A stretch of 31,572 nt of DNA from Burkholderiales bacterium UBA4657 (GTDB lineage Bacteria > Pseudomonadota > Gammaproteobacteria > Burkholderiales > Burkholderiaceae_E): positions 2,910 through 34,481 of the forward strand of contig DHLX01000001.1 in the NCBI GenBank assembly GCA_002405475.1. The letters are read 5' to 3'. Shown here piece after piece: positions 6,482-13,607 of the stretch. The translations under genes were made by a program, and so were the position numbers. Position 1 is the first letter of the stretch, and every line of letters begins with the position of its first letter. Under the pieces are notes generated by a model. The model saw nothing but the letters and a program-made list of their open reading frames with translations, was not told the DNA's origin and made no database searches.

Positions 6482-8269
6482 CTATTTACTGGTCTCGTTC
6501 TTGAATGCCGCTGCAGGATCTTCAGCCGGTGCCTGTTGTCCTTCCAGAACTGGTGGCGGGAACGAATCCTGCACAAAATCACCTTTGATTTCCTGGTTGA
6601 TCTGTTCCTGTTTCTTCTTGAACGCCAGTTCATCGACGACCAGACCGGGGAAGGCAATGACAATACCCAGGGCCACCAATTGCACTGCCACAAATGGAAT
6701 TATGCCCTTGTAGATGTCGGCAGTAGTGACCGACTTGGGCGCGACCGAGCGCAGATAGAACAGCGAGAAGCCGAACGGCGGTGTCAGGAACGAAGTCTGC
6801 ATGTTGACCGCAATCATGACCCCAAACCAGACCAGGTTGATGTCGAGTTTCTGCGCCACTGGCACCAGCAACGGAATCAGAATAAAGGCTATTTCAAAAA
6901 AGTCGATGAAAAAGCCGAGTATAAAGACCATGAGGTTGACGACAAACAGGAAGCCGACCGCGCCTCCAGGTACCAAAGCAAACAAGTGCTCGACCCACAA
7001 ATCACCGTCAACTGCGCGGAAAGTCAGGGCAAAGACAGTGGAACCAATCAAAATGAACAGCACGAAACAGGTCAGTTTGGTAGTGGAAGTCACAGCCTCG
7101 GTCAAGAGCTTTAGATTAAGGCGCTTACGAACCAGAGCCAGTACGATGGCACCCACCGCACCCATGGCACCGCCCTCGGTCGGAGTTGCAACCCCAAGGA
7201 AAATGGTACCCAGCACGAGGAAAATCAGGATCAGGGGCGGTGCCAGCACGGCCACCACTTTGTTGTGCGACTTGGCACCGAGTAAACTCTGGCTCAGCAC
7301 CAGCAGGGCGGCCAAACCTCCCACGTAGTACCAAAGCGTGGTTTCAAAAGCGGGCAGCGTCTCCATCAGTACCACCAGTACCAACAGTACGATGGGCGAA
7401 GACTGCAGGTTGAGCTCTTCGTTAAAGCTGGTACCCTTCATTTTTGCGTGAATGAAAGTCCAGCCAGCGGCAATGACCATGCCGATTAAAAAGACCACCA
7501 GGCCGCCAGCAATGTCATAACGCAACAGGAGATACAAACCCACGGCAGCAAGGAACAGGGGGAGATGATCCAGTATGGCTTTGACCGGAGACTCGGCCTG
7601 ACGTGGCATCCACGCTTCTTGTGGCAGGGCCGGTACTGACGACGGTTTGATGATCGACATGACAAAAATATAAGCCGCCAGCAAGCCTACCAGCATCAGA
7701 CCGGGAATCAAGGCACCCTCATACATATCGCCCACCGACACCCCCATCTGGTCGCCCAACACGATCAAAACCAGTGATGGGGGAATAATTTGTGCCAGCG
7801 TTCCGGAAGCGCAGATCACACCAGTTGCTACCTGCTTACTGTAGCCGTAGCGCAACATGACGGGCAGCGAGATCAGGCCCATGGCAATCACCGAAGCCGC
7901 CACGACACCAGTCGTTGCGGCCAGCAGGGCGCCAACAAAAATGACGGCATAGGCAACACCACCGCGAATCGGGCCGAATAACTTGCCAATGGTATCGAGC
8001 AAATCTTCTGCCATGCCGGAGCGTTCCAGAATGATACCCATCAAGGTAAAAAACGGAATGGCAAGCAGCGTAGAGTTCGCCATAATGCCGAACACCCGGT
8101 CGGGCAGGGCTTGCAGTAAGATGGGTTCAAGCAGGCCCAGTTCGAAGCCGATAAAGGCAAACAGCATGCCGTTGGCTGCCAGTGCGAAAGCCACCGGGTA
8201 GCCAAGCAGCAGAAAAAGAAACAGGCCCACAAACATCAGTGGTGCCATCAGTTCAAAAGTCAGATTCAT
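6482..8269 (-). CDS. TRAP transporter large permease subunit (DctM type)
   Basis: A 595-residue inner-membrane protein with many hydrophobic segments, the Na+-coupled transport subunit of a TRAP system. Recognisable features are the N-terminal LLGYPVAFALAANG, the ANSTLLAIPFFTLMG region, GTLAQIIPPSLVLIVLGD and, late in the protein, GVATPTEGGAMGAVG and TSFLTPPFGFSLFYLR. Typical DctM is about 430 residues. The extra length comes from an added block of about 150 residues in the middle (about 230-370, with several more membrane segments) and a polar C-terminal tail of about 50 residues rich in Lys, Gln and Pro. The same long form occurs in the mannitol/chloroaromatic-type subgroup. It lies 25 bases after dctQ, with GAGG before the ATG. 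Confidence 0.92.
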   Translation of the reverse strand: MNLTFELMAPLMFVGLFLFLLLGYPVAFALAANGMLFAFIGFELGLLEPILLQALPDRVFGIMANSTLLAIPFFTLMGIILERSGMAEDLLDTIGKLFGPIRGGVAYAVIFVGALLAATTGVVAASVIAMGLISLPVMLRYGYSKQVATGVICASGTLAQIIPPSLVLIVLGDQMGVSVGDMYEGALIPGLMLVGLLAAYIFVMSIIKPSSVPALPQEAWMPRQAESPVKAILDHLPLFLAAVGLYLLLRYDIAGGLVVFLIGMVIAAGWTFIHAKMKGTSFNEELNLQSSPIVLLVLVVLMETLPAFETTLWYYVGGLAALLVLSQSLLGAKSHNKVVAVLAPPLILIFLVLGTIFLGVATPTEGGAMGAVGAIVLALVRKRLNLKLLTEAVTSTTKLTCFVLFILIGSTVFALTFRAVDGDLWVEHLFALVPGGAVGFLFVVNLMVFILGFFIDFFEIAFILIPLLVPVAQKLDINLVWFGVMIAVNMQTSFLTPPFGFSLFYLRSVAPKSVTTADIYKGIIPFVAVQLVALGIVIAFPGLVVDELAFKKKQEQINQEIKGDFVQDSFPPPVLEGQQAPAEDPAAAFKNETSK

Positions 8270-8294
8270 GGTTATCCTCGATTATTCTGATGTC

Positions 8295-8897
8295 TTATTG
8301 ACCGCCGGCAGAGGCCGGGGCATTGGTGTTGTGTCCACCGGGGTGCCATTCCACCAGACCTTTGAGATAAGCGACCCGCTTGATAATTTCTGACAGGCCC
8401 TGGGCAACCAGCATGGCAAAAGCCACAGGCACCAGCAATTTCACCGGCCAGCGCACCAGACCACCGGCATCGCTGGAATATTCGGGTTGCACCGGCCAGG
8501 GAATAAAGCCCAGTAGCCATTGGGTCTGAGCACCCCATGAGGTGGTGAACGCGGTCCAGCCGTAGTACACGATAATGAGTGATACCGGTATCAACATTAA
8601 TGATGAGCCAAAAATGTCGATGTAGGCTTGAACACGGACGGGCAATTTACCCGCCAGCAGGTCAATCCGTACGTGCGCACCCTCTTTCAAGGTCCAGGCC
8701 GCGGCCAGAAGAAATACCACCGAGAACAAATACCACTGAATTTCAAGGTAGGCATTCGAACTATAGTTAAAGGCATAGCGCATTAAAGCGTTGCCGGCAG
8801 AAATGAGTGTGCAAAGCAGAATCATCCAGCAGGTCACGATACCTACCTTTTGATTAAAGGCGTCAACCAGCCTGGAAAAAGCAAGTAAATAAGACAT
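8295..8897 (-). CDS. TRAP transporter small permease subunit (DctQ type)
   Basis: A 200-residue protein with four hydrophobic segments, the small membrane subunit that pairs with DctM and with the substrate-binding protein. The pattern NALMRYAFNYSSNAYLEIQW followed by LKEGAHVRIDLL is the DctQ signature. The C-terminus is hydrophilic (GGHNTNAPASAGGQ). A strong ribosome binding site (AGGAGA, plus-strand 8902-8907) and a plausible promoter precede the start at 8897. It is first in a two-gene unit with the large permease. It shares no transcript with the binding protein, which converges from the other side. Confidence 0.9.
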   Translation of the reverse strand: MSYLLAFSRLVDAFNQKVGIVTCWMILLCTLISAGNALMRYAFNYSSNAYLEIQWYLFSVVFLLAAAWTLKEGAHVRIDLLAGKLPVRVQAYIDIFGSSLMLIPVSLIIVYYGWTAFTTSWGAQTQWLLGFIPWPVQPEYSSDAGGLVRWPVKLLVPVAFAMLVAQGLSEIIKRVAYLKGLVEWHPGGHNTNAPASAGGQ

Positions 8898-8908
8898 AAG
8901 GTCTCCTG

Positions 8909-8937
8909 ATATTGTTGCAACAGGCTAGTGTAGACAA
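8909..8937 (-). promoter_or_regulatory. dctQM promoter with overlapping 10-bp palindrome
   Basis: On the minus strand TTGTCT (8937-8932) and CAATAT (8914-8909) are spaced by exactly 17 bases, a fair sigma-70 match just upstream of the dctQ ribosome binding site. The perfect palindrome TGTTGCAACA (8913-8922) covers the spacer and the edge of the -10 box, where a repressor would block transcription. The regulator is unknown; no candidate regulator gene adjoins it. Confidence 0.5.
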
Positions 8938-8967
8938 TTTCAGTTGAAAAGTCGTCAGGAAATACCC

Positions 8968-10371
8968 CTAGTCAGATACCCCCAGACGCTGGCGCGCTGC
9001 CCTTATTTGTAGCCGTACCTGAGACGGTGCGGTACCTCCCAGGTGGTGACGGGCGTGCACCGAGCCTTCCAGCGTCAGAACTTCTGGGGCATCTGCGTCA
9101 ATCAGTGTTGAGAACTGTTGCAGTTCCGTCACACTCAGGTCCGACAGATCACACGCCTTTTTTTCGCAATGACGTACCGCCAGAGCCACGGCCTCGTGAG
9201 CATCACGAAACGGTAGGCCTTTGCGTACCAGGTAATCAGCCAGATCAGTGGCGGTGGCAAAACCTTCTTTGGCGGCCTGGCGCATGCGCTCGGCCTTGAC
9301 CGTGATGCCGCGTACCAGATCGGCAAAGATGGTCAGGGTGTCGTTTAGCGTATCGACAGTATCGAACAAGGGTTCCTTGTCTTCCTGATTATCTTTGTTG
9401 TAAGCCAGCGGCTGCGCCTTCATCAAGGTAATCAAGGCCATTAAATGCCCGACCACGCGCCCGGTTTTGCCACGCGCCAGCTCTGGCACGTCCGGGTTTT
9501 TCTTTTGCGGCATGATTGAACTGCCGGTGCAAAACCGGTCGGCCAGGTCTATAAAACCAACGCGCGGGCTCATCCAGATTATCAGTTCTTCCGACAGGCG
9601 CGACAGGTGCAGCATGATGAGCGTCGCAGCATGACAGAATTCAATAGCAAAATCACGGTCACTGACCGCATCGAGAGAATTGCGTGCCACCGCTTCAAAG
9701 CCCAGGCTGCGCGCTACACGTTCGCGGTCTATGGGAAATGTCGTGCCTGCCAGCGCGGCAGCGCCTAGCGGCAGCCGGTTGACACGGCTGCGACAGTCTT
9801 GCAGCCTTTCGCTATCGCGGCTAAACATTTCAACATAGGCCAGTAAATGATGGCCGAAGGTGACGGGTTGAGCCACTTGCAGGTGGGTAAAGCCAGGCAT
9901 GATGGTGTCGGCGTGCTGTTCCGCGACATCGACCAGAGCGAGTTGCAGTTGCTTTAGTCGCTCATTCAATCGGTCGATTTCATCGCGCAAATACAGGCGG
10001 ATATCGGTGGTGACCTGATCGTTACGAGAACGTCCGGTATGCAGCCGCTTGCCTGCGTCCCCTATCAGTTCGGTCAGGCGTTTTTCAATATTCAGATGTA
10101 CATCTTCAAGATCCACCGACCAGGTGAACCGACCCTGCTCGATTTCCTGGGTAATTTGTGTCATGCCGTGCTGAATGGCGGCCAAGTCTTCTGCGCTTAG
10201 AATACCGACATGGGTCAGCATTTCGGCGTGGGCCAGTGAACCGGCAATATCCTGTCGCCATAAGCGCTGGTCAAAATTGACCGAGGCAGTGTAGCGTTTA
10301 ACGATTTCGGCGACGGGCTCATTGAATCGACCCGACCAGGCCTCGGTTTTGCGTTCGAATTGTTCAGACAT
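8968..10371 (-). CDS. argH: Argininosuccinate lyase
   Basis: A 467-residue enzyme that splits argininosuccinate into arginine and fumarate, the last step of arginine synthesis in the cytoplasm. It belongs to the fumarase/aspartase superfamily. The signature GSSIMPQKKNPD (about residues 283-294) holds the catalytic serine, and HTGRSRNDQV (111-120) is the substrate-binding segment. The length is normal and the N-terminus (WSGRFNEP) matches the family, so the start at 10371 is secure although no clear ribosome binding site is visible. It diverges from the AlgZ/AlgR-like pair, a neighbourhood known from pseudomonads and Burkholderiales. The carbamoyl-phosphate genes that feed the same pathway lie about 2 kb away on the other strand. 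Confidence 0.97.
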   Translation of the reverse strand: MSEQFERKTEAWSGRFNEPVAEIVKRYTASVNFDQRLWRQDIAGSLAHAEMLTHVGILSAEDLAAIQHGMTQITQEIEQGRFTWSVDLEDVHLNIEKRLTELIGDAGKRLHTGRSRNDQVTTDIRLYLRDEIDRLNERLKQLQLALVDVAEQHADTIMPGFTHLQVAQPVTFGHHLLAYVEMFSRDSERLQDCRSRVNRLPLGAAALAGTTFPIDRERVARSLGFEAVARNSLDAVSDRDFAIEFCHAATLIMLHLSRLSEELIIWMSPRVGFIDLADRFCTGSSIMPQKKNPDVPELARGKTGRVVGHLMALITLMKAQPLAYNKDNQEDKEPLFDTVDTLNDTLTIFADLVRGITVKAERMRQAAKEGFATATDLADYLVRKGLPFRDAHEAVALAVRHCEKKACDLSDLSVTELQQFSTLIDADAPEVLTLEGSVHARHHLGGTAPSQVRLQIRAARQRLGVSD

Positions 10372-10466
10372 GATGAGAAAAAAAGGTAGGCAGTATCGAC
10401 AAATGAATGGCAGTGGGTGATTATAAGTTCATGAGCCAGGAAAAGCAGGGGAATTCAGGAAAACTA

Positions 10467-11516
10467 ATGGCGCGCACCGGACAGAGTACACGGCTGGAAG
10501 TGCCTATGCCGGATTTGTGCAACTTCGGGCTGGTATTGCGCACCCTGTTGCTGACCGTGGCGGTCAGCGCCCTGTTGGCTTTGCCGGATGCCAGCGTCTG
10601 GCTTGCCTGGTCGGTCAGCTTTTTCAGGATCATCGGGATTGCGGCGCCGACAGCCGTATTCTGGATTGTTACCATGTGCGCCCTGGGTAAACGTTTGCGC
10701 CAGGAGCCAGCCTGGGCACGTTATCTTAGCGCCGGGCTGGTGGCCGCTTTACCCGCACTGGCTTTGCTGACCCTGTTTTCGGTCATCCGTGTTACTGAAA
10801 CCCCGCTTTCCATGCTGCAGATCCTGTCTCTATCGACCCTTTGTGCGGTACTGGGAGCCACGGCCTTGCATTATTTTGAACTGAGGGCGCGGGCTTTTTC
10901 ACCGGCTCTGGCCAGTGCCAGATTACAGGCGCTGCAATCACGCATACGACCCCATTTTTTGTTCAACAGCCTGAATACCGCCGCAGCCTTGGCGCGCATA
11001 GATCCAGCGCGGACTGAACGACTGCTGGAAGATTTGTCCGATGTCTTTCGAGCCGCGTTGCGTGAGGGAACCACTCTAGTACCACTTATCGATGAAATTG
11101 TGTTGGCAAAACAATATGCTGCAATTGAACAGTTGCGACTGGGAAGTCGGCTGCAGATTCACTGGAGGATAGGAAAAGTACCACAATCTGCCCGTGTGCC
11201 GTCGCTGTTATTACAGCCGTTGCTGGAAAATGCAGTCCATCATGGCATCGAGCCGGTAGCCGAACCAGGAGACGTACAGGTACGTATTGCCACGTTCGGA
11301 CGCGAGTTGCGTATCAAGGTAGAAAACTCTTATGCTCCCGGAACTGGCTCAAAAGGATCGGGAATAGCCTTGGCAAATATACGCGAACGACTCAATCTTT
11401 TATATGATCTGGAGGCACAGATGCGTACCGGAGGGGATGGCAAGCGCTTTCGTGTTTACATCAAATTACCGCTGAACCCCAGTTCCGCTATCAGCTCTGG
11501 ACCAGGAAAAAAATGA
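10467..11516 (+). CDS. Sensor histidine kinase, LytS/AlgZ type
   Basis: A 349-residue membrane kinase. Four hydrophobic segments (about residues 20-140) precede the kinase core. The phospho-acceptor His163 lies in RPHFLFNSLN, the N box is LLQPLLENAVHHG (about 249-261), and the G box is GSGIALANIRERL (about 297-309). This is the His_kinase class paired with LytTR regulators, as in AlgZ/FimS. The stop overlaps the regulator start in an ATGA, so the two proteins form one system. The start is uncertain: ATG codons also occur at 10407, 10431 and 10506. I prefer 10467 because AGGAAA precedes it and a possible -10 box (TATAAG, 10422-10427) would place the transcript start at about 10434. The signal is unknown. 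Confidence 0.87.
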   Translation: MARTGQSTRLEVPMPDLCNFGLVLRTLLLTVAVSALLALPDASVWLAWSVSFFRIIGIAAPTAVFWIVTMCALGKRLRQEPAWARYLSAGLVAALPALALLTLFSVIRVTETPLSMLQILSLSTLCAVLGATALHYFELRARAFSPALASARLQALQSRIRPHFLFNSLNTAAALARIDPARTERLLEDLSDVFRAALREGTTLVPLIDEIVLAKQYAAIEQLRLGSRLQIHWRIGKVPQSARVPSLLLQPLLENAVHHGIEPVAEPGDVQVRIATFGRELRIKVENSYAPGTGSKGSGIALANIRERLNLLYDLEAQMRTGGDGKRFRVYIKLPLNPSSAISSGPGKK

Positions 11517-12334
11517 AGACAGACGCCACCCCGATGAGTGTAATGGTTTGCGATGACGAGCCGTTGGCACGCCAGCGTGCACTGGCGTTATTGCAGGACA
11601 TTCAGCCGCAAATTCCCACCCGCATTCTGGCTGAGGCCGAGAACGGCAAACAGGCGCTGGTACGCATAGAAGAGCTCCGTCCTGATGTGGTGTTACTCGA
11701 TATTCGCATGCCCGGTATGGATGGTATGGAGGTGGCGCGTCATGTGGCGCGTCTGCAGCCGCCGGTGCCCGGTATTGTTTTTTTAACGGCTTACGATGAA
11801 TTTGCCCTGCATGCGTTTGAAGTGCAAGCCATCGACTATCTGCTCAAGCCCGTACGTGCCAGCCGTTTGCTCGAGGCCTTGTTACGCGTGCAAAGACGCC
11901 GGCTGGAAAACACTAATCCCAGTCCGGCACAAATGACAGCTTCATTAACAGAAGCCGCAGCCGCTGCACAACTGAGTCGCAGGCATGTATCCGTGATTGA
12001 GCGCGGCAAGCTGCTGTTGGTTCCAATCAATGAGGTGGTCTATTTCAAGGCCGAGATGAAATACGTCACGCTCAAAACCCGTGACCGCGAATATGTCATC
12101 GAAGAAACCCTGAATACCCTGGAAAAAGAGTTTGGCGACCTGTTTGTGCGCATACATCGCAATTCGCTGGTCGCGATTGCGGCGATAGCCGGTGTGGAAA
12201 AAAAGCGTGCCGCCGAGTCCGAGCCCGACATTGACAGCCCGTACCGGGTGTTATTGCGCGGCCTGACCGAGACCTTGCCGGTAAGTCGCAGGCAGTGGGG
12301 GCAGGTCAAGGAAATGGTACGGTCAATGCTATAA
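11513..12334 (+). CDS. LytTR response regulator, AlgR type
   Basis: A 273-residue DNA-binding regulator. The receiver domain (about residues 8-125) has the acidic pair Asp14-Asp15, phospho-acceptor Asp63 in VLLDIRMPGMDG, Thr92 and Lys112 (YLLKPV). A flexible Ala/Ser linker leads to a LytTR DNA-binding domain (about 160-273), recognisable from INEVVYFKAEMKYV and FVRIHRNSLVA. It overlaps the kinase gene by four bases and is surely its partner. In Pseudomonas the homologous pair is followed by hemC. Here carAB follows instead, and the carAB promoter lies on the last codons of this gene. Targets cannot be read from the sequence; LytTR regulators often control surface polysaccharide, motility or autolysis. 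Confidence 0.92.
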   Translation: MKTDATPMSVMVCDDEPLARQRALALLQDIQPQIPTRILAEAENGKQALVRIEELRPDVVLLDIRMPGMDGMEVARHVARLQPPVPGIVFLTAYDEFALHAFEVQAIDYLLKPVRASRLLEALLRVQRRRLENTNPSPAQMTASLTEAAAAAQLSRRHVSVIERGKLLLVPINEVVYFKAEMKYVTLKTRDREYVIEETLNTLEKEFGDLFVRIHRNSLVAIAAIAGVEKKRAAESEPDIDSPYRVLLRGLTETLPVSRRQWGQVKEMVRSML

Positions 12335-12335
12335 T
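12328..12335 (+). promoter_or_regulatory. Extended -10 promoter of carAB
   Basis: TG (12328-12329) is followed by C and a perfect TATAAT at 12330-12335... the TG-n-TATAAT arrangement begins at 12327 if the T of TG is counted there. This is an extended -10 element lying across the stop codon of the AlgR-like gene. No good -35 box is seen, as is usual for this class. Transcription would start near 12342, giving a leader of about 120 bases before carA. Confidence 0.65.
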
Positions 12336-12461
12336 TCAAAGGTTTAACTTTCTTCCTTCCGCTCTAGCGCTGACAGACTCTACCTACGCCTTCAAGCTCC
12401 GTGCCCCTTGGGCACAGTGAAAAGGACTGCGCACGAGCGGGAAATATTGGAGCCCACCGTC
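12336..12461 (+). promoter_or_regulatory. carAB leader with hairpin
   Basis: About 120 bases of predicted untranslated leader. It begins with a pyrimidine-rich tract (TTTCTTCCTTCCGCTC, 12350-12365) and contains a 6-bp hairpin GTGCCC-CTT-GGGCAC at 12401-12415. The stem is not followed by a U-tract, so it is not a terminator. The carA ribosome binding site (GGAG) lies at 12449-12452. A leader of this length before a pyrimidine/arginine gene could be regulatory, but I recognise no known RNA class. Confidence 0.4.
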
Positions 12462-13607
12462 GTGTTGCCGTCATTACAAACGGGTCTGAAACAGGCCACA
12501 TTAGCACTTGCAGACGGGTCGGTTTTTCATGGTCTTTCCATCGGCGCTGAGGGTCACACCAGCGGCGAAGTGGTGTTCAATACCGCCATGACCGGCTATC
12601 AGGAAATCCTGACCGACCCTTCTTATTCACGCCAGATAGTCACGCTGACCTATCCTCATATTGGCAATGTCGGCGCTAACGCCGAAGACGTCGAGTCCAC
12701 GCGCATTCATGCCGCCGGACTGATCATTCGTGACCTGCCGGTCACCGTGTCCAACTTCCGCGCCGAAGCCAGTTTGTCCGATTATTTGAAACGCGAAAAT
12801 ATCGTTGCGATTGCGGGGCTGGATACCCGTCGTTTGACGCGCATTTTGCGCGATCAGGGCGCGCAGCCCGGCGCGATTGTAGCCGGTACTGATGCCGCAG
12901 CCGCGCTGCAACTGGCGCGCAGTTTTCCCGGTATGGCGGGGCTTGATCTGGCCAAGGTCGTTAGCGTCAATGCGCCCTATGAGTGGACTGAAACCGAATG
13001 GACGCTGGAGTCTGGCTACGGTCAATTGCAACAGCCGCGCTACCATGTAGTGGCCTATGACTTTGGCGTCAAGCGCAATATCTTGCGCATGCTGGCGCAA
13101 CGTGGCTGCCGCGTTACGGTAGTACCGGCACAAACACCGGCCAGTGAAGTCATACGACTCAAACCCAGTGGCGTATTTTTAAGCAATGGCCCGGGTGACC
13201 CCGAGCCGTGCGACTACGCCATTGCTGCCGCGCAGGAACTCATCGAAAAAAATTATCCGACCTTTGGGATCTGCCTGGGGCATCAAATCATGGGGCTGGC
13301 ATCTGGTGCCAAAACCCTGAAGATGAAATTCGGCCATCATGGTGCCAACCACCCGGTGCAAGATCTGGACACCGGCCGTGTTTGCATCACCTCGCAAAAT
13401 CATGGCTTTGCCGTCGATGCCCAGTCCCTGCCAGCCACGTGCCAAGTCACCCATGTCAGTCTGTTTGATGGTTCCTTGCAAGGCTTCAAGCGTACTGACA
13501 AGCCGGCATTCTGTTTTCAGGGGCATCCCGAGGCCAGCCCGGGACCGCACGATATTGCCTATTTGTTTGATCGTTTTATCCAGCTCATGGAGGCCGGACG
13601 TGCCTAA
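12462..13607 (+). CDS. carA: Carbamoyl-phosphate synthase small (glutaminase) subunit
   Basis: A 381-residue subunit that hydrolyses glutamine and channels ammonia to CarB. The N-terminal CPSase domain has GEVVFNTAMTGYQEILTDPSY. The class I amidotransferase domain shows the triad: Cys271 in GICLGHQ, with His355 and Glu357 in FQGHPEASPGP. The GTG at 12462 is chosen because TTGGAG stands 8 bases upstream and the protein then begins LPSLQTGLK, as in relatives. TTG at 12465 is possible. A longer reading from TTG 12408 would run through the leader hairpin and is unlikely. The end overlaps carB by eight bases. The product, carbamoyl phosphate, serves pyrimidine and arginine synthesis. Confidence 0.95.
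   Translation: MLPSLQTGLKQATLALADGSVFHGLSIGAEGHTSGEVVFNTAMTGYQEILTDPSYSRQIVTLTYPHIGNVGANAEDVESTRIHAAGLIIRDLPVTVSNFRAEASLSDYLKRENIVAIAGLDTRRLTRILRDQGAQPGAIVAGTDAAAALQLARSFPGMAGLDLAKVVSVNAPYEWTETEWTLESGYGQLQQPRYHVVAYDFGVKRNILRMLAQRGCRVTVVPAQTPASEVIRLKPSGVFLSNGPGDPEPCDYAIAAAQELIEKNYPTFGICLGHQIMGLASGAKTLKMKFGHHGANHPVQDLDTGRVCITSQNHGFAVDAQSLPATCQVTHVSLFDGSLQGFKRTDKPAFCFQGHPEASPGPHDIAYLFDRFIQLMEAGRA

Noticed and set aside
12408..12461. carA starting at TTG 12408
   Set aside because: It would add 18 residues unlike CarA and place the start inside the leader hairpin; GTG 12462 has a proper ribosome binding site.
13339..13599. Long N-terminal extension of carB
   Set aside because: The 87 extra codons lie wholly inside carA in another frame; GTG 13600 matches the family start and has GGAGG.
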